A stretch of 19,808 nucleotides of DNA, from NCBI GenBank assembly GCA_025928415.1, contig JAICJK010000004.1:1-19808 (forward strand), written 5' to 3'. Source of the DNA: Solirubrobacteraceae bacterium (GTDB lineage Bacteria; Actinomycetota; Thermoleophilia; Solirubrobacterales; Solirubrobacteraceae). A program made the translations under genes and the position numbers. Below, piece after piece: positions 9,477-17,324 of this stretch; position 1 is the stretch's first letter, and each line of letters opens with the position of its first letter. The notes under the pieces were generated by a model that saw only the letters and a program-made list of their open reading frames with translations, had not been told where the DNA came from and did no database searches.

Positions 9477-9512
9477 GGGGGCTGAGGGCCGGCTGAGCGG
9501 GAGCGGCCCCGG

Positions 9513-10091
9513 CTACGGCTTGCGCACCACGTCGCCGGTCGCCGGGTCGACGACGGCCTGCGCGGGCTTGCCCGAGATGGCGACCGTGATCGAGCCCCCC
9601 GGCACGCCGCCGCCCGCCAGGCGGGCCCTGGCCTTGCCGTTCAGCCCGGCGGCCACGCGGTAGCTGACCGTGTGGCGCCCGGCCGCGACGGCCGTCACGT
9701 GCCAGGTGAACGTCCGGGTGGCGCCCGCGGGCAGGCGGCCGAGCGCCCACGTGTTCACGTACGCGGTGGTCCCGCCGACCGGGCCCTGGTCAACGATCCA
9801 GACCGGGCGCTCGTCGGAGGCGAGGCCCTGCTGCTGGGAGGTCGAGTCGAAGCTGTCGACGGTCACGGCGACGTCCGGGATCGCCTTGGTGCCCGAGTTG
9901 TGCACCTGCACGCGCATCACGGCGGGCTCGGCGAGCGACTGCCTGGTGGGAAACGACGCGTCCAGGACCTCGACGCGATAGGTCCCGGAGGGCTCGCCGG
10001 CGTCCTGGCGCGTCCCGCCCCCGCACCCGGCGACGACGAGCGCGAGCGGCGCGAGGCACGCGACGATCCGTGCGGGTCGGAGGCTCCCCAT
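9513..10091 (-). CDS. Lipoprotein of unknown function with a beta-sandwich-like domain
   Basis: 192 residues. The signal peptide ends in a lipobox (V20-A21-G22-C23) followed by GGGTR, so it is a likely membrane-anchored lipoprotein. The mature part looks like an all-beta domain of the CARDB type: TYRVEVLDASFP, then VMRVQVHNSGTKAIPDVAVTV (typical of domains describing additivity or deficiency of a partner), a loop, and TFTWHVTAVAAGRHTVSYRVAAGL. I do not recognise a specific family and see no catalytic motif. It is divergent from the Mce operon, 172 bp away, which may or may not mean shared regulation. ATG 10091 is chosen because a -10-like hexamer lies just upstream and the signal peptide begins immediately. 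Confidence 0.8.
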   Translation of the reverse strand: MGSLRPARIVACLAPLALVVAGCGGGTRQDAGEPSGTYRVEVLDASFPTRQSLAEPAVMRVQVHNSGTKAIPDVAVTVDSFDSTSQQQGLASDERPVWIVDQGPVGGTTAYVNTWALGRLPAGATRTFTWHVTAVAAGRHTVSYRVAAGLNGKARARLAGGGVPGGSITVAISGKPAQAVVDPATGDVVRKP

Positions 10092-10100
10092 CCGGGGGCG

Positions 10101-10106
10101 AACCTA
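10101..10106 (-). promoter_or_regulatory. Candidate -10 element for the lipoprotein gene
   Basis: TAGGTT on the minus strand ends 9 nt before the ATG at 10091, the same hexamer and nearly the same spacing as before the gene starting at 1196. It predicts a leaderless or nearly leaderless transcript. No clear -35 is seen. Confidence 0.42.
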
Positions 10107-10150
10107 CCACGGCGCCCCCCGGGTGCGCAGCGGCTGCCGGACGCCGCTCC

Positions 10151-10189
10151 GGCAAGCGGTGCGCCAGCGGCGGTTGCCGGTTGGCAAGC
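10151..10189. promoter_or_regulatory. Candidate operator: inverted and direct repeats around the Mce operon -35
   Basis: TTGCC (10174-10178) and GGCAA (10183-10187) form a perfect 5-bp inverted repeat with a GGTT centre. GGCAAGC occurs at both 10151-10157 and 10183-10189 as a direct repeat. The palindrome overlaps the proposed -35 hexamer, which is where a repressor would bind. TetR-type regulators control many mce operons, but none is encoded in the window, so this is inference. Confidence 0.35.
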
Positions 10190-10210
10190 CTCGCGGGGGT
10201 CGCGTAGTGT
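10181..10210 (+). promoter_or_regulatory. Promoter of the Mce operon (TTGGCA, 18 bp, TAGTGT)
   Basis: TTGGCA at 10181-10186 matches the -35 consensus at five of six bases, and TAGTGT at 10205-10210 fits TAnnnT, with an 18-bp spacer. Predicted transcription start is near 10217, giving a leader of about 47 nt before the GTG at 10264. It is the best two-box promoter in the window. Confidence 0.5.
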
Positions 10211-10217
10211 TCGGCCG

Positions 10218-10236
10218 GGCACCGCGCAGCGGTGCC
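10218..10236 (+). promoter_or_regulatory. GC hairpin at the predicted 5' end of the Mce mRNA
   Basis: GGCACCGC (10218-10225), a GCA loop and GCGGTGCC (10229-10236) form a perfect 8-bp stem. It lies directly after the predicted transcription start and 16 nt before the Shine-Dalgarno sequence. It could stabilise the 5' end of a long mRNA, or act at the DNA level as an operator. Confidence 0.4.
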
Positions 10237-10263
10237 GCCGGCGGGTTCGGAGAGGAGGGTGGA

Positions 10264-11070
10264 GTGGTACGCAGCGTCGCCGATCGAGCGTTTCTTCCCA
10301 CGAAGAACCTGCTCGAGGAAGTCGGGGACATGATGATCCTCACGGGGAAGACGCTCATGTCCGCCCTGCGGCCCCCGTATCCCTACGGCGGCGAGTTCGT
10401 CCAGCAGTTCCTGTTCGCGCTGCGGCTGTGCTGGTTCCCGCTGCTGATCTCCACGGTGGCCTTCGCCTACGGGGCGCCGGGCCTGCAGGCCGCGAACTTC
10501 CTGGTGCTGTTCGGCGCGCTGGACCGTCTCGGCGGCTTCTTCATCCTCGCCACGATCCGGGAGTTCGCCCCGTTCGTGAGCGCGATCGTGCTGGCCGGCG
10601 TCGCCGGGACGGCGATCACGGCCGACCTCGGCGCCCGCAAGATCCGCGAGGAGCTCGACGCGCTGCAGGTGCTCGGCGTCGACCCGGTGAAGAACCTCGT
10701 CGTGCCGCGCTTCCTGGCGCTGATGCTCGTGACCGGCCTGTTCGACGTCTACGCGATCATCTTCGGCGTCTTCGGCGGCATCCTGACGACGCTCGTCAAC
10801 CACGCGCCCCTCGGGCCGTTCTGGGCCACCTTCTTCACGAACGCGTCGATCACCGACCTCTGGGGGTCGGTGCTGAAGTGCACGATGTTCGGGGCGATCA
10901 TCGCCATCGTCTGCTGCTACAAGGGCATGACGGCGTCGGGCGGCGCGGAGGGGGTCGGCCGCGCGGTCAACCAGGCGGTGGTCATCGCCCTGCTCGGCGT
11001 CACCGCGTTCAACTACGTCTTCACCCAGACCCTGCTGGCGACCCACCCCGAGATCACGGTGATCAAGTAG
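10264..11070 (+). CDS. yrbEA: Mce system permease, YrbE/MlaE family (first copy)
   Basis: 268-residue inner-membrane permease subunit of an Mce lipid importer, equivalent to MlaE. Start is GTG 10264 with AGGAGG at 10253-10258 and a 5-nt spacer. The N-terminus carries an amphipathic stretch, then about five hydrophobic helices. The conserved MlaE core is clear: REFAPFVSAIVLAGVAGTAI followed by ADLGARKIREELDALQVLGV and DPVKNLVVPRFLAL, the cytoplasmic segment that contacts the ATPase. The glycine-rich KGMTASGGAEGVGRAV segment near the C-terminus is also typical. It is the first gene of the operon, 2 bp before the second permease gene, and should pair with it as a heterodimer. Confidence 0.95.
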   Translation: MVRSVADRAFLPTKNLLEEVGDMMILTGKTLMSALRPPYPYGGEFVQQFLFALRLCWFPLLISTVAFAYGAPGLQAANFLVLFGALDRLGGFFILATIREFAPFVSAIVLAGVAGTAITADLGARKIREELDALQVLGVDPVKNLVVPRFLALMLVTGLFDVYAIIFGVFGGILTTLVNHAPLGPFWATFFTNASITDLWGSVLKCTMFGAIIAIVCCYKGMTASGGAEGVGRAVNQAVVIALLGVTAFNYVFTQTLLATHPEITVIK

Positions 11071-11072
11071 CG

Positions 11073-11873
11073 ATGGGTCGCACGTGGACCTCGGTCCCGC
11101 GGGACCTCATCGCGACCTTCGGGGAGCTCTTCGGGTTCTGCCTGAAGATCGTCGGCCAGGTCTACGGGCTGCGCGTCTTCCGCTTCTTCGGCGAGGCGCT
11201 GCGGCAGTCGGGGATCCTGATCCTCTCCTCGACGCTCGTGATCTGGGGCCTGGTGTTCATCATCGGCCTGCAGTGCGGGATCGAGGGCGCCTACTTCAAC
11301 CGCTCGGTGGGCGCGCCGGCCTACGCGGGCGTGTTCGCCGCCTGGTGCGACCTGCGCGAGCTCGTCCCCTACGCCTTCGGCTACATGATGGCCGCGAAGG
11401 TGGGCACGGGGATCGTCGCGGAGCTCGGGTCGATGCGGATCTCCGACGAGATCGACGCCCTCGAGGTCATGGGCATCGACTCCGTGACCTTCCTGTGCGC
11501 GACCCGCCTGCTGGCCGCCTGGCTCGTGCTCCCGTTCGTCTACCTCGCCGCGATCGGCGCCGGCTTCTTCGCCTCCTACCTGGCGGTGGTCCAGCAGATC
11601 GGGGAGGTGTCGTCGGGCGGGTTCTTCCTGATCTTCTGGATGTTCCAGAATCCGCCGGACCTGCTCTACAGCGTGATCAAGGCCATGGTCATGGCCACCT
11701 TCATCGTGCTCGTCGGGTGCTACTACGGGTACAACGCCAGCGGCGGGCCGGTAGGGGTGGGCACGGCGACCGCGAAGTCGATGGTCCTGAACCTCGTGCT
11801 CGTGCACCTGGTCGGGATGCTCGGGACCCAGGTGTTCTGGGGCGCGAACCCACGCGCGCCGATCGGAGGATGA
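11073..11873 (+). CDS. yrbEB: Mce system permease, YrbE/MlaE family (second copy)
   Basis: 266-residue partner permease. ATG 11073 lies 2 bp after the preceding stop, so expression is coupled. About five hydrophobic helices are visible, with the MlaE-type segment GTGIVAELGSMRISDEIDAL followed by EVMGIDSVTFLCATRLLAAW, which aligns with the corresponding region of the first permease, and the C-terminal YGYNASGGPVGVGTATA glycine-rich turn. The first half diverges clearly from the first permease, as expected for the YrbEA/YrbEB split in actinobacteria. GGAGGA near its stop (11865-11870) serves as ribosome binding site for the ATPase gene. Confidence 0.95.
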   Translation: MGRTWTSVPRDLIATFGELFGFCLKIVGQVYGLRVFRFFGEALRQSGILILSSTLVIWGLVFIIGLQCGIEGAYFNRSVGAPAYAGVFAAWCDLRELVPYAFGYMMAAKVGTGIVAELGSMRISDEIDALEVMGIDSVTFLCATRLLAAWLVLPFVYLAAIGAGFFASYLAVVQQIGEVSSGGFFLIFWMFQNPPDLLYSVIKAMVMATFIVLVGCYYGYNASGGPVGVGTATAKSMVLNLVLVHLVGMLGTQVFWGANPRAPIGG

Positions 11874-11876
11874 GGC

Positions 11877-12905
11877 ATGGCACAGACCCCACGTGACCCC
11901 GACCCCCGCGACCCCGGCGCCGGCGACGCGCCCGGCGACGAGCGCTTCCGCGACGACCCCTACGCCGAGGGCTTCGCCGAGGACGAGCCCGCGCGCCCGG
12001 CCGAGCCGGCGCGGCCCACCGAGCCGGCGGCGCCGGTCGAGCCCGCCGCCGCCGAGCCGCCCGCCTCGCGCGGGCGCGTGTCCGTCGGCCACGAGCCCGA
12101 CCCCGACGACGAGTACCAGTGGCACACCGGCCTGAGCCGCCCGACCGGCGCGGCCGACGCCGTCGAGTTCGTCGACGTCCACAAGGCCTTCGGCCGCAAC
12201 AAGATCCTGCGCGGCCTGAACATGGGCCTCCCGGAGGGGCGGATCTCGATGATCCTCGGCCCGTCGGGCACCGGCAAGTCGGTGTGCATCAAGCACATGG
12301 TCGGGCTGCTGTACCCCGACGAGGGCGACGTCCTGGTCCACGGCGAGTCGGTCCCCAACATGCGCGACGACGAGCTGTTCGAGATGCGCAAGAAGTTCGG
12401 CGTCCTGTTCCAGGACGGCGCGCTGTTCGGCTCGATGAACCTGTTCGACAACGTCTGCTTCCCGCTGCGCCAGCACACCGACAAGGGCGAGGACGAGATC
12501 CAGGAGATCGTCAACCGCCGCCTCAGCGAGGTCGGCCTGCACGCCGCCGGCGACAAGTTCCCCAACGAGCTGTCCGGCGGCATGCGCAAGCGCGCCGGGT
12601 TCGCGCGGGCGCTGGTCCTCGACCCGGACATCGTGCTCTTCGACGAGCCCGACTCGGGCCTCGATCCCGTGCGCACCGCGCTGCTGTGCGAGCTCATCCA
12701 GGAGATCCACGAGGAGAACGGAGGTGCCTACGTCGTGATCACCCACGACATCATGAGCGCCCGCCGCGTCGCCGAGCACATCTCCGTGCTGTGGAAGGGG
12801 CGGATCGTCGAGTCGGGCCCGGCCGAGGAGCTGTTCAACTCCGACAACGCCTTCGTGCGCCAGTTCCTGTCCGGCGAGTCCCAGGGCCCGCTCGGGATGG
12901 AGTGA
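11877..12905 (+). CDS. mceG: Mce system ATPase (MlaF/Mkl-like) with disordered N-terminal extension
   Basis: 342-residue ABC ATPase that energises the two YrbE permeases. The ABC domain starts at about residue 95 (VEFVDVHKAFGRNKIL). Walker A is GPSGTGKS (128-135), the signature is LSGGM (232-236), Walker B is DIVLFDE (251-257, Glu257 catalytic), the D-loop is SGLDP, and the H-loop His is 290 in ITHDI. LFQDGALFGSMNLFDNV in the Q-loop region is characteristic of the MlaF/Mkl subfamily. The first ~90 residues are not part of the family core: they are low-complexity, rich in Asp, Pro, Glu and Ala with repeated AEPARP/TEPAAPVEP units, and probably disordered. ATG 11877 has a good GGAGGA ribosome binding site 6 nt away, so the extension is likely translated. 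The ATPase lies inside the operon between permeases and MCE genes, unlike mycobacteria where mceG is unlinked. Confidence 0.95.
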   Translation: MAQTPRDPDPRDPGAGDAPGDERFRDDPYAEGFAEDEPARPAEPARPTEPAAPVEPAAAEPPASRGRVSVGHEPDPDDEYQWHTGLSRPTGAADAVEFVDVHKAFGRNKILRGLNMGLPEGRISMILGPSGTGKSVCIKHMVGLLYPDEGDVLVHGESVPNMRDDELFEMRKKFGVLFQDGALFGSMNLFDNVCFPLRQHTDKGEDEIQEIVNRRLSEVGLHAAGDKFPNELSGGMRKRAGFARALVLDPDIVLFDEPDSGLDPVRTALLCELIQEIHEENGGAYVVITHDIMSARRVAEHISVLWKGRIVESGPAEELFNSDNAFVRQFLSGESQGPLGME

Positions 12906-12928
12906 CGCACGGCGTCCTCGCGGTTCCT

Positions 12929-12934
12929 TAGGTT
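12929..12934 (+). promoter_or_regulatory. Possible internal -10 element before the MCE genes
   Basis: TAGGTT recurs in the 140-bp gap between ATPase and first MCE gene. No -35 is visible, and no start codon follows closely, so a transcript from here would have a leader of about 105 nt. It is weak and supported only by the hexamer shared with other sites in the window. Confidence 0.2.
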
Positions 12935-12958
12935 CCGCTCAACACGCCACCAACACCC

Positions 12959-12978
12959 CGGCGGGAGACTGCCCGCCG
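12959..12978 (+). promoter_or_regulatory. GC hairpin between the ATPase and the first MCE gene
   Basis: CGGCGGG (12959-12965) and CCCGCCG (12972-12978) form a perfect 7-bp stem with a 6-nt loop. It sits in the only sizeable gap of the operon (12906-13045). With no T-tract following, it may be an attenuator, a processing site or an mRNA-stability element separating the ABC core from the MCE genes. The role is inferred. Confidence 0.4.
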
Positions 12979-13045
12979 CGCCGCACCTGACGACCGCCAC
13001 AGTGAACACCCCCCCAACCCATCTCCCCGCCGCAGGGGGCCGCTC

Positions 13046-14380
13046 GTGACGGCTGCGCGCGGCGCCGCGCTCGCGGCGCTCGTGGTGGCCATCGCGGTGG
13101 TGGCGGTCCTGCTGCTGCGCGGCGGCAAGGAGCACGACTACGCGCTGCTCTTCCAGAACGCCGGGCAGCTCGTCAACGGCGACGAGGTGCAGGTCGGCGG
13201 GCGGCCGGTCGGGTCGGTGAAGGACATCACGCTGTCCGACGACAACCTGGCCAAGGTCAAGATCTCGGTGCAGGACGGCTTCGCGCCGCTGCACAAGGGG
13301 ACCACCGCGGTCATCCGGCAGCTCTCGCTGTCGGGCGTCGCCAACCGCTACATCGCCCTGTCGCCGGGCCCGAACTCGGCGCCGAAGCTCGACGACGGCG
13401 CGGTGCTCGGGACGGACTCCACGACGACGCCGGTCGACCTCGACCAGCTCTTCGACACGTTCGACCCCAGGACGCGCAAGGCGCTGCAGCAGGTCATCCA
13501 CGGCTCGGCGACGCAGTACGACGGCCAGGGCAAGAAGGGCAACGAGGCGGCCAAGTACTTCAACCCGGCGCTGTCGAGCACGTCGCAGCTGGTCAACCAG
13601 GTGATCTCCGACCAGCAGGCGTTCACCGACCTCGTCGTCGACTCGTCGAAGGTCGTCTCGGCGCTCGCCGCCCGGCGCGGGGACCTCACGAACCTGGTCT
13701 CCAACGCCAACGCGACCGCGGGGGCCATCGCCAAGGAGAACGCCGCGCTGGAGCAGTCGCTCGGGCTGCTGCCGGGGACGCTGCGCAAGGCGAACACGAC
13801 GTTCGTGAACCTGCGCTCGACGCTCGGCGACCTCGACACCCTCGTCAACGCCTCCAAGCCCGCGACCAAGCAGCTCGCGCCGTTCTTCGAGCAACTCCGC
13901 CCGCTGGTCAAGAACGCCAGGCCGACGATCGCCGACCTGCGCAAGCTCGTGCACCAGCCGGGCTCGGGCAACGACCTGACGGACCTGCTGCGGGCGGCAC
14001 CCGGGCTCGAGAAGGCGGCCAAGCCGGCGCTGGCCAACTCGACGCAGGCGCTGCTGAAGTCCACGCCGGTGCTCGACTTCGCCCGGCCCTACACCCCGGA
14101 CCTGACGGGCTGGCTGCGGGACTTCGGGCAGGGCGCCGCCAACTACGACGCCAACGGCCACTTCGCCCGCGTCCAGCCGCTGTTCCAGACCTTCGACTAC
14201 AACGCCGGCACCAACCAGCTCGAGCTGCGCGACCCGTCGCTGGCCCCGACAGGGCTGACCACCGGGCAGTTCCGCCGCTGCCCGGGGTCCGCCACCCAGC
14301 CGGCCGTCGACGGCTCGTCGCCGTTCCAGGACGACGCCGCCGCCGACTGCGATCCGACCCAGGTGCTCCCCGGCCCGTGA
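13046..14380 (+). CDS. MCE-domain protein 1 of the operon
   Basis: 444-residue subunit of the Mce envelope conduit. A GTG start gives a short basic N-terminus and a single membrane anchor at about residues 7-25. The MCE domain (about 31-107) contains LFQNAGQLVNGDEVQVGG and ends in NRYIALSPG. A long helical region (about 120-350) follows, then a C-terminal motif N366-YDANGHFAR-375 and two cysteines, Cys412 and Cys435, the only ones in the protein. No lipobox is present. By position it corresponds to MceA, but I do not assign the letter. The ribosome binding site is weak (CAGGGGG), and a 140-bp gap precedes it; it overlaps the next gene by 4 bp (GTGA). Confidence 0.93.
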   Translation: MTAARGAALAALVVAIAVVAVLLLRGGKEHDYALLFQNAGQLVNGDEVQVGGRPVGSVKDITLSDDNLAKVKISVQDGFAPLHKGTTAVIRQLSLSGVANRYIALSPGPNSAPKLDDGAVLGTDSTTTPVDLDQLFDTFDPRTRKALQQVIHGSATQYDGQGKKGNEAAKYFNPALSSTSQLVNQVISDQQAFTDLVVDSSKVVSALAARRGDLTNLVSNANATAGAIAKENAALEQSLGLLPGTLRKANTTFVNLRSTLGDLDTLVNASKPATKQLAPFFEQLRPLVKNARPTIADLRKLVHQPGSGNDLTDLLRAAPGLEKAAKPALANSTQALLKSTPVLDFARPYTPDLTGWLRDFGQGAANYDANGHFARVQPLFQTFDYNAGTNQLELRDPSLAPTGLTTGQFRRCPGSATQPAVDGSSPFQDDAAADCDPTQVLPGP

Positions 14381-15903
14381 AGCGCCTGCTCGCCATCCTC
14401 GTGCTCGCGGGCGCCGTCGCGGCGATCGCCGTGCTGGGCTCCGCCGCCGGCAACTCCGACGGCGGCGACTACCAGGTCCGCGCGCTGTTCCGCAACGCCT
14501 TCTCGATCATCCCCGGCGAGGACGTGAAGATCGCCGGCGTCAAGGTCGGCAAGATCAAGTCGCTGAGCGTGACCAAGGCCCAGCAGGCGGCCGTCGTCCT
14601 GGACATCACCAAGCCCGGCTTCCAGGACTTCCGCTCCGACGCCGAGTGCACGATCCGCCCGCAGTCGCTCATCGGCGAGAAGTTCGTCGAGTGCACGCCG
14701 ACGCAGCCGCGGCCCGAGGGCGCCCCCGAGCCGCCCGCGCTCGAGAAGATCCGGTCGGGCGACGGCAAGGGCCAGTACCTGCTGCCCGTCAGCAACACGT
14801 CGCGGCCGGTCGACATCGACCTCGTGGGCAACATCCTGCGCCTGCCCTACCGCCAGCGCTTCACGATCCTGCTCAACGAGTTCGGCACCGCGCTCGCGGG
14901 CCGCGGGCAGGACCTGCGGCAGGTCATCCGCAACGCCGACCCCGCGCTCAAGGAGACCGACCGCGTCCTGGCGATCCTGTCCGGCCAGAACAAGGTGCTG
15001 GCCAAGCTGGCCAAGGACTCCGACCAGGCGCTCGCCCCGCTGGCCGCCAAGCGCAACCAGGTCGCCGACTTCATCCAGCAGGCCAACACGACGTCCCAGG
15101 CCACGGCGGAGCGCAGCAAGGACCTGGAGGCCGGCATCCAGCGCCTGCCCGCGACGCTGCGCCAGCTCAAGCCGACGCTGCAGCAGCTCGGCGCGCTGTC
15201 GGACCAGTTCGCCCCGGTGCTCCAGGACCTCGACCGCGTCGCCCCCGACGTCAACCGCTTCATCGAGCAGCTCGGGCCGTTCTCGCAGTCCGGCACCCCG
15301 GCGCTGCAGAGCCTCGGCAGCGCGGCGGACGTCGGGCGCCCGGCCCTGCTCAAGAGCCGCCCGATCATCCAGCAGCTCGGCAAGTTCGGCACGGCCGGAA
15401 AGCCGCTGGCCCGCAACCTCAAGGAGATCACCGCGAGCCTGAAGGACACCGGTGGCGTCGAGCGGCTGATGGACTTCCTCTTCTACTCCACGTCGTCGAT
15501 CAACGGCTACGACGCCACCGGCCACTACCTGCGCGCGCAGCTGCTGATCAACCTCTGCAGCACCTACAAGACGGTCGGGACCCCGGACTGCAACGCGAAC
15601 TTCGTCAAGCCCGAGGCCTCCTCGGCCTCCGCGTCGTCGGCCTCGGCGTCCACCGCGGCGGCGCAGACCGGCAGCGGCGCCCCCGCCGTCGCGGCCCCGC
15701 GCGACGCCGCGGCGCCGGCCAAGGGCGCCAAGGCCTCCGCGGCCTCCGCCGGCGCGCTGGCGATGCCCAAGCAGGTGCTGCCGTCCGCGGGCTCCTCCGC
15801 CCCGTCCGCCTCCGCGGCGCCGCAGCCCGCCGCCGCCCGCGGCGCGGCCTCCGACGACGGGACCCGGACGCTGCTGGGCTACCTGCTCGGGGGCGGGTCG
15901 TGA
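14377..15903 (+). CDS. MCE-domain protein 2 with Ala/Ser-rich C-terminal tail
   Basis: 508 residues from a GTG that overlaps the previous stop by 4 bp. Anchor helix about residues 4-22; MCE domain about 32-108 (LFRNAFSIIPGEDVKIAG) with an internal Cys pair (Cys91, Cys106). The central part (about 150-370) is strongly helical, with repeated leucine-spaced segments such as KDLEAGIQRLPATLRQL, consistent with the barrel- or needle-forming helices of Mce proteins. The motif GYDATGHYLR (377-386) and Cys394/Cys405 follow. From about residue 411 the last ~98 residues are low-complexity Ala/Ser/Pro, ending in a short hydrophobic RTLLGYLLGG. The tail lies outside any known MCE domain and its role is unknown. 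It overlaps the next gene by 4 bp. Confidence 0.93.
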   Translation: MKRLLAILVLAGAVAAIAVLGSAAGNSDGGDYQVRALFRNAFSIIPGEDVKIAGVKVGKIKSLSVTKAQQAAVVLDITKPGFQDFRSDAECTIRPQSLIGEKFVECTPTQPRPEGAPEPPALEKIRSGDGKGQYLLPVSNTSRPVDIDLVGNILRLPYRQRFTILLNEFGTALAGRGQDLRQVIRNADPALKETDRVLAILSGQNKVLAKLAKDSDQALAPLAAKRNQVADFIQQANTTSQATAERSKDLEAGIQRLPATLRQLKPTLQQLGALSDQFAPVLQDLDRVAPDVNRFIEQLGPFSQSGTPALQSLGSAADVGRPALLKSRPIIQQLGKFGTAGKPLARNLKEITASLKDTGGVERLMDFLFYSTSSINGYDATGHYLRAQLLINLCSTYKTVGTPDCNANFVKPEASSASASSASASTAAAQTGSGAPAVAAPRDAAAPAKGAKASAASAGALAMPKQVLPSAGSSAPSASAAPQPAAARGAASDDGTRTLLGYLLGGGS

Positions 15904-17324
15904 GGCGCCGCAGCTCGGCCTCGATCGCCGCGAACCCCGTGCTGATCGGCGCGGCGACGGTGCTCGTCATCGTCGTGGCCGTCTTCCTGGCCTACAACGC
16001 GAACTCGGGGCTGCCGTTCGTCCCGACCTACTCGCTGAAGATCGCGGTCCCCAACGCGGCGAACCTCGTCGTCGGCAACGACGTCCGGCTCGGCGGCGCG
16101 CGCGTCGGCACGGTCGACTCGATCGAGCCGGTCAACGGCCGCGGCGGCCGCGTGACCGCGCGCGTCGGCCTCAAGCTCGAGACCGCCGTCAAGCCGCTGC
16201 CCGCGGACTCGACGTTCCTGATCCGCTCGCGCTCCGCGCTCGGGCTGAAGTACGTCGAGATCACGAAGGGCAGCTCCACGCGCTCGTTCGCCGACGGCGC
16301 GCAGGTGCCGATACGCCAGGCCACGCCGAAGCCGGTCGAGTTCGACGAGTTCCTGTCGACGTTCGACGACAAGACGCGCGCGGCGTCGCGCAGCGGCATC
16401 AAGGAGCTCGGCGACGCGTTCACGGGCCGCGGCGCGTCGCTCAACCAGGCGATCGGGGACCTGAACCCGCTGCTGACGTCCCTGATCCCGGTCGCGCGCA
16501 ACCTCGCCGACCCGCGCACGCGCCTGGGTCAGCTCTTCGGCTCGCTGGACCAGGCGGCCTCGCAGGTCGCGCCGGTCGCGACGCAGCAGGGCGAGCTGTT
16601 CGCGAACCTCGACACGACGTTCAAGGCGCTGGCCGGGGTCGCGCGCCCCTACATCCAGGACGCGATCACCAACGGGCCGCCCGCCGAGGACGCGGTCATC
16701 CAGAACCTCCCCAAGCAGCGCCCGTTCCTGCAGAACTCCACGCGCTTCTTCGCGGAGCTGCGCCCCGGCGTGCGCGCGCTGTCCACCGCCGCGCCCGACC
16801 TGGCCGACGCGTTCACCACCGGCACGCGCACGCTGCGGCGGTCGGTGGCGCTCAACCAGCGCCTCAAGCCCACCTTCACGTCGCTGGCGAACTTCGCCCA
16901 GGACCCGATGGTCTCGCTCGGCGTCGGCGACCTGACGCAGACGGCCAACATCCTCAACCCGACGGTCAGCTTCATCAAGCCGACCCAGACGGTCTGCAAC
17001 TACGTGACGCTGTTCTTCCGCAACGCGTCGAGCCTGCTGTCGATCGGCGACCAGAACGGCACCGGCCAGCGGTTCGTGATCATCGCCACGCCGCAGGGCC
17101 CCAACAACGAGGGCGGCCCGTCGTCCGCCCCGGCCAACGGCCCCACCGCGGACAACTTCCTGCACTCCAACCCGTACCCGAACACGGCGGCGCCGGGCCA
17201 GACGCACGAGTGCGAGGCGGCCAACGAGAAGTACATCCCGGGCAAGCAGGTCATCGGCAACGTGCCGGGCAACCAGGGCACGAACGTCGACCAGACGAAG
17301 CTGGGGAAGACGGATGCTCCGTAG
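15900..17324 (+). CDS. MCE-domain protein 3 of the operon
   Basis: 474 residues, GTG start at 15900 overlapping the previous stop by 4 bp. Basic N-terminus (VRRRSS), anchor helix about 13-32, MCE domain about 44-125 with PNAANLVVGNDVRLGG and LGLKYVEITKG. The helical region follows, then a polar C-terminus of about 110 residues rich in Asn, Pro and Gly (QGPNNEGGPSSAPANGP). Exactly two cysteines occur, Cys366 and Cys438, flanking that segment. The YDxNGHY-type motif of the neighbours is degenerate here (GDQNGTGQRF). It has no lipobox and no Ala-rich tail. It overlaps the following gene by 11 bp. Confidence 0.93.
   Translation: MRRRSSASIAANPVLIGAATVLVIVVAVFLAYNANSGLPFVPTYSLKIAVPNAANLVVGNDVRLGGARVGTVDSIEPVNGRGGRVTARVGLKLETAVKPLPADSTFLIRSRSALGLKYVEITKGSSTRSFADGAQVPIRQATPKPVEFDEFLSTFDDKTRAASRSGIKELGDAFTGRGASLNQAIGDLNPLLTSLIPVARNLADPRTRLGQLFGSLDQAASQVAPVATQQGELFANLDTTFKALAGVARPYIQDAITNGPPAEDAVIQNLPKQRPFLQNSTRFFAELRPGVRALSTAAPDLADAFTTGTRTLRRSVALNQRLKPTFTSLANFAQDPMVSLGVGDLTQTANILNPTVSFIKPTQTVCNYVTLFFRNASSLLSIGDQNGTGQRFVIIATPQGPNNEGGPSSAPANGPTADNFLHSNPYPNTAAPGQTHECEAANEKYIPGKQVIGNVPGNQGTNVDQTKLGKTDAP

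Larger units (their letters stand above)
9373..9506. repeat. 53-bp tandem repeat, about 2.5 copies
   Basis: Units begin at 9373, 9426 and 9479, each opening with GCGCTGAAGGCGGGCTGAGC or a close variant. The first two full units differ at only a few central bases; the third is partial (about 28 bp) and more diverged. Unit 1 covers the last codons and stop of the second PII gene, so that coding end has been copied downstream as non-coding DNA. Each full unit contains a nested inverted repeat. Confidence 0.85.
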
